Shown piece by piece: positions 54,796 to 62,893 of a stretch of 64,000 nucleotides of DNA. Made by a program: the position numbers and the translations under genes. Origin of the DNA: Nannocystis punicea (GTDB lineage Bacteria > Myxococcota_A > Polyangia > Nannocystales > Nannocystaceae); the NCBI RefSeq assembly GCF_026965555.1, contig NZ_CP114040.1, positions 310,001-374,000 on the forward strand, read 5' to 3'. A model generated the notes under the pieces. That model saw nothing but the letters and a program-made list of their open reading frames with translations, was not told the DNA's origin and made no database searches. Positions within the stretch are counted from its first letter, which is position 1, and each line of letters starts with the position of its first letter.

Positions 54796-55918
54796 GCCCG
54801 TACATCGCGCTGGGTGAGGTCCCGACAGTGGCCCGCGACTCGCGCAATCGGCGAATGGCGAGGGTCGTGATGGCGGTCGAACGGCGTTCCTTCGCGAGGC
54901 TGCGCCGATATCGATGATTCGTCTCATTTGGAGTGGCGCCGCCGTCGGCGGCGAGACAAGCTGCTGTTCCCGCGAAGCGGTCCCAGGTGCGGATGTGCGC
55001 CAAAAGCCGCACAGCGCGGGCAGAGGACGCGACGTCGCGCTCGCGCGCAAAAAAACGGTGTACGCCGGCGCGGGCGAGGCGGCGAGAAAGGGCGGTGACT
55101 CATGCCGACGAGTCGAGAGAGCCGAGAGATTTTTTTCGAGATCCGTTCGGCGGCCCGCGACGCCAATGCGTCGTTGCGAGACGGGGAGCGCCGGGCGCGA
55201 GCGACGGTCCGAATTCGTGCAGGTCGGACGTCATGCCAGCATTTGCGGATCGCGCGTCATGTGGGAGCGGGCGAGCCCGCCGGCGCTGAATCCGACAAGA
55301 TGACAGCGGCGAGAGTCAGACAGGCGCAGGTCGCGAATGCGGGCAATGGCTCGCCCGAGGGACATGCACACGAGGGTCAGGCGGGCTCCCCCGCTTGATC
55401 CCGAGAAACGCCGCCGAAGAACGCCGATCGTGCGGCCGAGCTCGTCCCTGCCATGAGGTGTTCACGGATGGCTCGCGCGAGCCAGCGGGTCCTCGGGGCC
55501 CATGTAGGCAATCTCTGGCTCGCACCTGATGAAAGATTTCGTGAAGGATTTCTCCGAAGACGTCATGAAGGACCATAAAGACGTCGAAGAGGATGGGGAC
55601 GGGGCGCGCGCTCGGGCAAAGGCCGCTCCTCCCGCGACATAATGCGCGAAATAATGCGCGAAATAATGGTAGCACCCTGGGCGTGCCTTGACGGCGGGGG
55701 CGCTGCGTGAGATCGTGTGAGGATCGGGCTCTGGACCGGCCGCGGAGGGTCGTGCGAGGCGGGAGGTGGTGGCGGCCGCGGCGAGGGTGTGCGGTGAAGC
55801 GCGAGGGGTGAAGGTCGCGCGGGCGGCTTTCGCCGGGTGAAACAGTGTCAGACAAGTGAACATCGGCGCGTGGCCTGTGGGGATGGCGACGCGGCGAAAT
55901 CCTGCCTGGGGAGGCATC
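54796..55918. other. Gene-poor region between proA and the dihaem peroxidase
   Basis: No supported gene apart from the short ORF at 55529. Direct repeats of ATGCGCGAAATA occur at 55642-55666. Confidence 0.4.
55529..55642 (+). CDS. Possible 37-residue acidic/amphipathic peptide
   Basis: Short ORF encoding MKDFVKDFSEDVMKDHKD and then VEEDGDGARARAK, with an amphipathic helix-like first half. It is less GC-rich than its surroundings. No ribosome-binding site is convincing, so translation is uncertain. Confidence 0.25.
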   Translation: MKDFVKDFSEDVMKDHKDVEEDGDGARARAKAAPPAT

Positions 55919-57418
55919 ATGCTGAATCATCGTGTTGTGGCGGTTTTGGGGGTGTCGATGGTCACGGCTTTCGCGTGCGACGTGGAGGACGTGAGCGAGA
56001 CCGCGGACGTGGTCGTCGACGTGGCGCTGGACGACGCCGAGGAGTTCCGCAGCGGGTCGACGCCGAACTCGTTGCTCAAGAGCCTGCTGGTCGCGGAGGT
56101 GCGCGACCTGATCGACGAGAACGGCATCGAGCCGCTCGAGCCGCCGGCGCCGGTGTCGGACGAGCTGTTCGAGCTCGGCGAGGCGCTCTTTTACGACAAG
56201 ATCCTGAGCGGCAACCTCGACGTGTCGTGCTCGACGTGTCACCACCCGCGGCTCGCCACCACGGATCGCCTGACGATGAATCGCGGCGTCCACGGGGTCG
56301 GTATCGGGCCGGACCGGGTCGGCGCGGCGGTCGGCGGGCGCACGACGCAGCCGCTGTGGAACCTGCACAAGCTGCAGAAGGGCCTGGCGGTCGACCACAA
56401 GGTGCCGCTCGCTGCCGATGGTTACGTGTATCCGCTCGGCGCGCCGTTCGTCCCGTTCGACTGGCAGGACGAGGCCTTCGACCCCAACATGAAGGCCGCC
56501 GCGGGGCAGGCGATGATGCCGCAGGTGACCGACCAGGAGATGCTCGGCTTCCCCGGCGAGAACGACTTCACCACCGAATGCCCGCAGGACAACCCGCCGT
56601 TCGAGCTGATGCTTTGCGCGTGGGGCAAGATGATGGAGCGCCTCGGCGCGATCCCCGAGTACGTCGACATGTTCGAGGCGGCCTACCCCGGCGTCGCGTT
56701 CGAGGACATGCACTTCGCCTACGCCGGCAACGCGATCGCGGCCTACGAGTTCCGCGCGTTCTTCTCCAACGACACTCCGTGGGACCGGTTCGTCGGCCGC
56801 ATCGACCCGACCGGCGGGCTCATCCCGGGCGACGACGACGCGCTGTCGCTGCAGCAGCTGGCGGGCGCGCGCCGCTTCCTCGACCCCGATCTGGGCAATT
56901 GCACGTCGTGCCACGCGGGCAACGCGTTCACCGACGAGGACTTTCACAAGACGCTGCAGCCGCAATTCGGGCCGGGCGACACGGTGCCGGCGGGCGACGG
57001 GCCGGGCGGGCTCGACGACTTCGGGCGCATGCGGATCTCCGGCGACCCGGACGACAAGTACGCGTGGCGCACGCCGCCGCTGCGCAACGTGATGCTGACC
57101 GGGCCGTGGGGTCGGCAGAGCCATTACAACGACATCAAGGACTTCCTCCGCCACTACCGATTCCCGGTGCTGGCGCTGCTCGGCTACGACATCACCGAGA
57201 GCGTGGACGAGGTGGCGATGCACTCGCAGTTCCTCGAGAACCGGCAGGCGATCATCGCCGAGGGCGTCGACCCGCTGCTCTACACCGTGAACATCGGCGG
57301 GCCGTTCGCGCTCGACAACCTGGTGCAGTTCCTGCACTCGCTGAGCGACGACAACGGCGCCGACTTCTCGCACCTGATCCCGCTCAGCGTGCCGAGCGGG
57401 CTGCCGGTCGACCCGTAG
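55919..57418 (+). CDS. Dihaem cytochrome c peroxidase family lipoprotein
   Basis: A 499-residue exported protein. Signal MLNHRVVAVLGVSMVTAFAC has lipobox TAFAC. Two haem-binding sites: CSTCHH near residue 104 and CTSCHAG near 328. The order FELGEALFYDKILSGN, haem 1, W.L, LQQLAGARRFLDP, haem 2, RTPPLRNVMLTGPWG is that of the bacterial cytochrome c peroxidase/MauG family, which reduces H2O2 or carries out related oxidations. ATG 55919 has GGGGAGG upstream; earlier in-frame starts lack a signal peptide. No partner protein gene lies next to it. Confidence 0.85.
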   Translation: MLNHRVVAVLGVSMVTAFACDVEDVSETADVVVDVALDDAEEFRSGSTPNSLLKSLLVAEVRDLIDENGIEPLEPPAPVSDELFELGEALFYDKILSGNLDVSCSTCHHPRLATTDRLTMNRGVHGVGIGPDRVGAAVGGRTTQPLWNLHKLQKGLAVDHKVPLAADGYVYPLGAPFVPFDWQDEAFDPNMKAAAGQAMMPQVTDQEMLGFPGENDFTTECPQDNPPFELMLCAWGKMMERLGAIPEYVDMFEAAYPGVAFEDMHFAYAGNAIAAYEFRAFFSNDTPWDRFVGRIDPTGGLIPGDDDALSLQQLAGARRFLDPDLGNCTSCHAGNAFTDEDFHKTLQPQFGPGDTVPAGDGPGGLDDFGRMRISGDPDDKYAWRTPPLRNVMLTGPWGRQSHYNDIKDFLRHYRFPVLALLGYDITESVDEVAMHSQFLENRQAIIAEGVDPLLYTVNIGGPFALDNLVQFLHSLSDDNGADFSHLIPLSVPSGLPVDP

Positions 57419-57522
57419 TCAGTCGCGGGGGCGGGGCGGAGCCGGGCCGACCCGAGCGGGGGCGGCCCGGTGTTCGCATTCATGATGGGCGCGAAATGGT
57501 GGCAGTCGGCTCGACCGCGCGA

Positions 57523-58149
57523 TCACAGGAGGCCGGGGATGATCAGGCTGGTGCGCGCCTTCCAGGCCGCGAACTCGGGGTAGCGGGCCAGCGAGGCGTC
57601 CTTCTTCAGCATGTTGGGCAGCCACACGCCGAAGAACATGGCGCCGAGCACCAGCATCGGCGCAAAGTGGCGCGAGACCAGGCAGAAGCTGGCGTAGATG
57701 AGCAGCTCGCCGAGGTAATTGGGGTTGCGCGAGCGGGCCCACAGGCCGTCGGTGAGCAGGGTGCCGGGCGCGAGCTTCAGGTGCATGTGCTTCTGCATGT
57801 CGGCGGCGAAGTGGAGGAACACGCCGACGCCCCACATCGCCACGCACAGCGCGAGCAGCCACGGCGCGGCGTGGAGGTCGTCGCGGACGATGATCCACGG
57901 GCCGACCCAATAGAGGGTGAGCGAGATCCACGTGAGGAGGCCGTAGCCGTGGCTGACCTCCTGCTCCCATTGCTTGTCGGGGAAGCGCCGGCTCTTCCAG
58001 ATCCACAGCAGCCCGTAGGTGCCGTGGAGGGCGAGGTAGATCCACGCGGTCTCGTTGTGCCAGGCGTCGTACCAGGCGATGAGGGCCAGCACTGCGAGGG
58101 CGTTGGCGCCCTTGTGAGTGTCGATGTAGAACTTGTGCTTGGGGCGCAT
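57523..58149 (-). CDS. Membrane methyltransferase-like protein (DUF1295/ICMT type)
   Basis: A 208-residue membrane protein with about five hydrophobic segments and the C-terminal motif LLTDGLWARSRNPNYLGELLIY, GVWLPNMLKKDASLARYPEF and W, diagnostic of the DUF1295 and isoprenylcysteine methyltransferase-like groups. The likely substrate is a lipid-like or small hydrophobic molecule. ATG 58149 was chosen because the longer frames (to 58254 and 58419) lack this family's N-terminus; it is divergent from the MmcQ-like gene, whose ATG at 58253 sits on the same CATG as a minus-strand ATG at 58254. Confidence 0.75.
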   Translation of the reverse strand: MRPKHKFYIDTHKGANALAVLALIAWYDAWHNETAWIYLALHGTYGLLWIWKSRRFPDKQWEQEVSHGYGLLTWISLTLYWVGPWIIVRDDLHAAPWLLALCVAMWGVGVFLHFAADMQKHMHLKLAPGTLLTDGLWARSRNPNYLGELLIYASFCLVSRHFAPMLVLGAMFFGVWLPNMLKKDASLARYPEFAAWKARTSLIIPGLL

Positions 58150-58252
58150 GGCGGGGCCGTCGCCGCGGATGGTAGCGAATTGCAGGCGCTTGACAGGGCC
58201 GGCGGCGCGTGAGACCTCAGGGGTGAAAACGCGCGCGAGGCGAGCATCGAAC

Positions 58253-59197
58253 ATGACGAAGCAGGCGGTCGGTTCCGGGGCTGAGCAGATGCGGGCGCTC
58301 GCGCTCGCGTATCCCGAGACGGTCGAGGAGTTCCCGTGGGGCCACACGGCCGTGAAGGTCCGCGGCAAGGCGTTCCTGTTCATGGGCGGCGAGGGGGGCA
58401 CGCTGACGCTGTCGCTCAAGCTGCCGGCGTCGCACGGCGCGGCGCTGCTGCTGCCGTTCGCCTCGCCGACCGGCTACGGGCTCGGCAAGAGCGGGTGGGT
58501 GACGGCCAGCTTCCCCGTCGACGCGGCGCTGCCGATCGCGCTGCTGGCCGACTGGCTCGAGGAGAGCTACCGCGCGGTGGCGCCGAAGAAGCTGTCGGCG
58601 CTGGTGGAGCGAGGTGGCCCGAAGGGCATGGCGCTGGGGACAGGTGCGAAGGGACCTGGGCGAAAGGGCATGGCGCAAGGGCCAGGTAGCGCGACCGCGC
58701 AGGCCGAGGCGAGGAAGGACGCCACGAACGCGAAGGCCGGGGCGGCGAAGAAGGCCGGCGGGGCGAAGCAGGCGGCGGGCGCGAAGGTCGGGGCGGGCAC
58801 TGCAGCGGCGAGAGCCGGCGGGGCGAAGCAGGCGGCGAGTGCCAAGGTCGGGGGCGCGAGCGGCGGGAAGAAGGCGACGAAGAAGGCCGGCGCGGCGACG
58901 AAGTCGGCGAGCGCGAAGGCCGGCGCGACGAAGAAGGCGACGAAGAAGGCCGGCGCGGGGGCGAAGCAGGCGGCGGGTGCCAGGCTCGGGGGCGCTCGCG
59001 GCGGGAAGAAGGCGACGAAGAAGGCCGGCGCGGCGACGAAGTCGGCGAGCGCGAAGGCCGGCGCGACGAAGAAGGCGGCGGGCGCGAGCGCGAAGTCTGG
59101 CGCGAGCGCGAAGACGGTGAAGCAGCGGGCTCCGGCGAAGGCGCCCGGAACGAAGGCCGCCGCCGGCGCGAAGAAGGCGGCCAGGCGCCGCGGCTGA
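58253..59197 (+). CDS. MmcQ/YjbR protein with histone H1-like C-terminal tail
   Basis: A 314-residue fusion. Residues 1-115 match the MmcQ/YjbR fold (ALAYPETVEEFPWGHTAVKVRGKAFLF, SLKLPASHGAALLLPFA, GLGKSGWVTASF, ESYRAVAPKKL), a small DNA-binding-like domain. Residues 118-314 are Lys/Ala/Gly-rich, like histone H1 or AlgP tails, with KKATKKAGAATKSASAKAG appearing twice. The junction (about 119-144) is encoded by three consecutive dispersed palindromes, giving GPKGMALGTGAKGPGRKGM. The tail probably binds nucleic acid non-specifically. Confidence 0.8.
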   Translation: MTKQAVGSGAEQMRALALAYPETVEEFPWGHTAVKVRGKAFLFMGGEGGTLTLSLKLPASHGAALLLPFASPTGYGLGKSGWVTASFPVDAALPIALLADWLEESYRAVAPKKLSALVERGGPKGMALGTGAKGPGRKGMAQGPGSATAQAEARKDATNAKAGAAKKAGGAKQAAGAKVGAGTAAARAGGAKQAASAKVGGASGGKKATKKAGAATKSASAKAGATKKATKKAGAGAKQAAGARLGGARGGKKATKKAGAATKSASAKAGATKKAAGASAKSGASAKTVKQRAPAKAPGTKAAAGAKKAARRRG

Positions 59198-59216
59198 CGC
59201 CGGGCACCTCCACGCC

Positions 59217-60164
59217 TCACGGCATCGGCAGGCCGCAGATGCCCACGTCCTCGAAGCCCGGCTGCGCCTGGCCCTCCTCGAGCCACGGCAGACACACCTG
59301 ATCCTGCCCCGGGCAGGTGTTGGCCGCGGCGAGGTCGCAGAACGGCAGGCAGCAGCCGAGCAGCTCGGGCGCGCACTCGGTCGCCAGCTCGGGCAGCACG
59401 CAGTAGAGGCCGGGGTCGCAGGCGTTGGCGTACTCGCACGGGTCGAACGCCTGGCCCTCCTCGCCGCTGGCGTCGAGGACGCAGATGAAGCCGCCCGAGC
59501 CGTTCGGGTCGGGGATGCAGAGGTCGCCGTTCGAGCAGTTCTGCACGAGCGGATCGCACATCGGCAGGCACAGGCTGAGCACGCCCGAGCCCGAGACGGT
59601 GCAGAGCGTCGCCGGCGGCGCGCACGTCGGCGCGTCCGGCGAGCCGTCGCAGAAGGCGACGCAGGTGCCCGCGAGGGCGTCGAAGTCCTCGGTCCAGCAC
59701 ATCGAGTGCTCGGCGCAGGTGTCCTCGCCGCCGATCCAGGAGCCGATCGGCTCGCACGGCTCGCCGACGCCGTCGGGGTTCGGCGCCACCGGGACACACT
59801 TGGTGCTGTCCCAAAAGACAGACTCTTCGCTCGCGTACGGCATGCACTTCTCGCCCGCGGGGCAGTCTTCGAGCCACTGGTCGCATTCGAGCCAGTCTCC
59901 TGCATCGGGCGGCACGATGAACGGCGAGGTGGTGTCGCCGGGGCCGGTCGTCGAGGGGCCGGTGGACGGCTCGATCTCCGTGGTGGTCGGCAGCGGCGGC
60001 GACGCGGTGATGCCGGTGGCCGGTTCGGAGGTCGGCGTGATGGGGCCGGTCGACGTGGCGGCCGCCGAAGTGCTGGTGGCCTCGGTCGCGCTGGCCTGGA
60101 AGTCGTCGGCCGGGCGCAGCGCGCAGGCGGCGAGGGCCAGGAGCGGGAGCGTGCGGAGCGGCAT
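59217..60164 (-). CDS. Cys-rich lipoprotein, copy 1 of a paralogous pair
   Basis: A 315-residue exported protein. Signal MPLRTLPLLALAACA with lipobox LAAC, a long Ser/Thr/Pro linker and then about 24 Cys in spaced pairs (CDQWLEDCPAGEKCMPYA, DTCAEHSMCW, CDPLVQNCSNGDLC, CPGQDQVC). The pattern is of secreted EGF-like repeats. ATG 60164 has GGAGG 9 nt upstream; ATG 60170 is only 3 nt from it. The neighbour at 60203 is clearly related (identical order of motifs), so the pair arose by duplication. Function unknown. Confidence 0.75.
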   Translation of the reverse strand: MPLRTLPLLALAACALRPADDFQASATEATSTSAAATSTGPITPTSEPATGITASPPLPTTTEIEPSTGPSTTGPGDTTSPFIVPPDAGDWLECDQWLEDCPAGEKCMPYASEESVFWDSTKCVPVAPNPDGVGEPCEPIGSWIGGEDTCAEHSMCWTEDFDALAGTCVAFCDGSPDAPTCAPPATLCTVSGSGVLSLCLPMCDPLVQNCSNGDLCIPDPNGSGGFICVLDASGEEGQAFDPCEYANACDPGLYCVLPELATECAPELLGCCLPFCDLAAANTCPGQDQVCLPWLEEGQAQPGFEDVGICGLPMP

Positions 60165-60202
60165 GAACATATGCCTCCGAGGACAGGTGTTAAAGAGCAT
60201 GT

Positions 60203-61246
60203 TCAAAAGGGCAGGCCGCAGATCCCGAGCTTCTCGTGGCCCGGCTGCGGCGGATCTTGCCCCCACCACGACAGGCACTCCTGGCCCTGGCCGGGGCAGG
60301 TGTTCGGCTGGGTGATGTCGCAGAACGGCTGACAGCAGCCGACGAATTGTGGGTCGCACTCGCTGGCCAGCTGCGGGTCGACGCAGAAGAGGCCGGGGTC
60401 GCAGGCGTTGGCGAACTCGCACTCGTCGAACAGCTGGCCGTCCTCGCCGCTGGAGTCGATGACGCAGACGAAGTCGAAGGGGGACGGGATGCACACCTGC
60501 CCGGGGTCGCAGTCCTGCTTCAGCGGGTCGCACTTCGGCAGGCACAGGGTGAGCACGCCCTCGGAGGTGAGGATGCAGCTCGCGTCCGGGTCGGTGCAAC
60601 CCGGCTTGTCGGGGCTGCCGGTGCACATGCCGAGGCACTTTCCTTCCCAACACAGGAGGCCGACGTCGCAGGAGTCCTCGCCGCTGGCATTCGCGCCGAA
60701 ATTCTCGCACGGCTCGTACAGGCCGCCCGGGTCGCGCACCACGTCGACGCACTTGAGGTTGTTCCAGGAGTTGCCGCCGTCGTCGGCGAACGGGCTGCAC
60801 TTCTGGCCTTCGGGACAGTCTTGCACCCACTGATCGCAGTGCGGGCCGTGGGTGCCGCCGTCGGGCGGCGTGATGAATCCGTCGCTGTCGCGGGTCGTGC
60901 TCGACGGGGCGGAGCCGGTGGTGGTGGACGAGGTGACGGGGTCGTCGCCGGGTCCGGTGGTCGGGTTCGGCGTCGTCGCGCTCGTCGTCGTCGTACCGGG
61001 ATCGGGCTCCGTCGTCGCCGGGCCGCCGCCGGGGTCGCCGGACGGGCCGACTGTCTCGGTCGCGCTGGATTCGAAGTCGCCGGGGCGCGACACGCAGCCG
61101 CTCAGGGCGACCGCCGTGAGCGCGGCACATGACCTTTGGGTAATGTGTTTAAAAAAGACATGTCTGAATGAGCATGTCGGGCGGTCGGCCGCGGGGGAAG
61201 TCGTACGGGGAAGGGCGGCGCTGTGCGGGGTGCTCAAACTCAGCAT
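60203..61246 (-). CDS. Cys-rich lipoprotein, copy 2; start frame uncertain
   Basis: Paralogue of the gene at 59217 with the same motif order (CDQWVQDCPEGQKCSPFA, DSCDVGLLCW, CDPGQVC, CPGQGQEC). The lipoprotein signal ends TAVALSGC, but the only in-frame ATG is at 61246, far upstream, within a long unlike prefix. ATG 61161 would give MSFFKHITQRSC and a perfect signal if the poly-A run at 61151-61156 (T run on the coding strand) had seven instead of six bases. Either the tract is phase-variable, or there is a sequencing error, or the long start is used. The region is full of dispersed palindromes. Confidence 0.65.
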   Translation of the reverse strand: MLSLSTPHSAALPRTTSPAADRPTCSFRHVFFKHITQRSCAALTAVALSGCVSRPGDFESSATETVGPSGDPGGGPATTEPDPGTTTTSATTPNPTTGPGDDPVTSSTTTGSAPSSTTRDSDGFITPPDGGTHGPHCDQWVQDCPEGQKCSPFADDGGNSWNNLKCVDVVRDPGGLYEPCENFGANASGEDSCDVGLLCWEGKCLGMCTGSPDKPGCTDPDASCILTSEGVLTLCLPKCDPLKQDCDPGQVCIPSPFDFVCVIDSSGEDGQLFDECEFANACDPGLFCVDPQLASECDPQFVGCCQPFCDITQPNTCPGQGQECLSWWGQDPPQPGHEKLGICGLPF

Positions 61247-61375
61247 TCAGCCATGTTATCCGATTAAAAGTGCCAAAAGAGATAAAGCATCGGTTAGGTA
61301 AGGTGGAATTTGGGGGCGAAATCGCGCGCAACGCTCGTATCGCAGGTCGAGTATGACATGTTTTAAGAGACAGAT

Positions 61376-62893
61376 TTAGTTCTTCATCGCGGCCAGGAAC
61401 TCCGCGGCGACGGCGGCCGGGGGCTGGCCGTCGCGGTCGACGGCCGCGTTCATGCGCCGCATCTGCGCCGCGTCGATGCGGCCGTTCAGCGCTTGCAAGG
61501 CCGGCAGCGCGGCCGGGTGGTCGGCGACGAGGCGCGGTCCGGCGAGCACCAGCGCGTCGTAGGGCGGCAGCGCGGCGCGGTCGTCGGCCAGGGTCGTCAG
61601 GTCGTAGGCGTCGAGCCGGCCGTCGGTCGAGTAGGCCACGATCACCTGGACCTCGCCGGTGCGGGTCGCCTCGTACAGGAGCGACGGGTCCATGCTGCGC
61701 TCCTCCGCGAACCGCAGGTCGTAGGCCTGCTCGATCGCCCGCCACTCCGGGCGGTGGAACAGCTCGTAGTCGCCGCCGATCGTCCACTGCGGGGCGTGAC
61801 GCGCGAGGTCGCCGATCCGCGTCAGGCCGAGCGACTCCGCCTGCGCGCGCGGCAGCGCCAGCACGTAGGTGTTCTCGAACCCGAGCGCCGCCGCGACAGT
61901 CACCCCCTCGCGCGCCAGCGCCTCGCGCACCTCGGCGAGCGCCGCCTCGCGCGAGTCGACCACGTCCGTGCGCCCGAGGATCACCGCGCGCAGGGTGCCG
62001 ACGTAATCGACGTAGACGTCGATCTCGCCGCTGCGCAGGCCGTCGAACACCACGGTCGAGCCGAGCGACTCGAGCGTGGTCGCCGGCGTGCCCGTCGCGC
62101 GCTCGAGGTGATCGGCGACGATCCGGCTCAGCACGTATTGCTCGGTGAACGGCTTGGCGCCGACGACCAGCGGCCGGACCTCGTCGCGCACCAGGCCGCG
62201 AAGCTGCGGCAGCGCGGCGGCGAGCGCCAGCGCGAGGAGACCGAGCGCGCCGGCCACCAGCGGCCCGCGGCGACGGCGACGGGCTCCGAGCTCGAGCAGG
62301 CCGACCAGCGCGTCGAGCAGCAACGCCAGGGCCGCAGCGGCCGCGCAGCCGAGCAGGATCGCCGAGTAATTGCGCGTCTGCAGCCCGCCGAAGATGTAGT
62401 GACCGAGGCTCCGGGCGCCGACCGGGGTGGCCAAGGTCGCAGTGCCCACGGTCCACACCGCGGCGGTGCGGATGCCGGCGAGGATCACCGGCAGCGCCAG
62501 CGGCAGCTCGACCCGACGCAGCCGCTCGGCCGACGTCATGCCGACGCCGTCGGCGGCCTCGAGGATCGACGCATCGATCGTCCGCATCCCGGCGATCGTG
62601 TTGTGCAAGATCGGCAGCAGGCTGTACACGAACAGCCCGAGCGCCGCCGGCAACCAGCCGATGCTCGGCGCGCCGATCGCCGCCAGCGCCGGGACCATGA
62701 ACGCCAGCAACGCCAGGCTCGGCACCGTCTGCAGGGCGCTCGCCACCGCGAGCAACGGCCGGGCCGCCCGCGGGTGCCGCGACGCCAGCACCCCCAGCGG
62801 CACGCTGACGAGCACCCCCGCCAGCAGCGCCACCAGGCTGAGCTGCAGGTGGGCCGCGGCGTAGGCGGGCAGGGTCGGCAGCAATTCGTTCAC
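61376..62893 (-). CDS. Osmoprotectant-type ABC transporter permease/binding-protein fusion
   Basis: A 505-residue fusion. Residues 1-220 are a permease of the OpuC/ProW type (LLAFMVPALAAIG, EAADGVGMTSAERLRRVELPLALPVILAG) with about six membrane segments. Residues 235-505 are a substrate-binding domain of the OpuAC group (VVGAKPFTEQYVLSRIVADHLE, GLRSGEIDVYVDYVGTLR, MDPSLLYEATRTGEVQVIVAYSTDGRL). Such systems import glycine betaine, choline or related compounds. GTG 62893 overlaps the stop of an ORF across the repeat array and is preceded by GGAGG. Confidence 0.85.
   Translation of the reverse strand: MNELLPTLPAYAAAHLQLSLVALLAGVLVSVPLGVLASRHPRAARPLLAVASALQTVPSLALLAFMVPALAAIGAPSIGWLPAALGLFVYSLLPILHNTIAGMRTIDASILEAADGVGMTSAERLRRVELPLALPVILAGIRTAAVWTVGTATLATPVGARSLGHYIFGGLQTRNYSAILLGCAAAAALALLLDALVGLLELGARRRRRGPLVAGALGLLALALAAALPQLRGLVRDEVRPLVVGAKPFTEQYVLSRIVADHLERATGTPATTLESLGSTVVFDGLRSGEIDVYVDYVGTLRAVILGRTDVVDSREAALAEVREALAREGVTVAAALGFENTYVLALPRAQAESLGLTRIGDLARHAPQWTIGGDYELFHRPEWRAIEQAYDLRFAEERSMDPSLLYEATRTGEVQVIVAYSTDGRLDAYDLTTLADDRAALPPYDALVLAGPRLVADHPAALPALQALNGRIDAAQMRRMNAAVDRDGQPPAAVAAEFLAAMKN

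Noticed and set aside
746..61374. Dispersed palindromes as LexA (SOS) boxes or intrinsic terminators
   Set aside because: They occur inside genes and far from promoters, are too many and too variable, and most lack a T-run.
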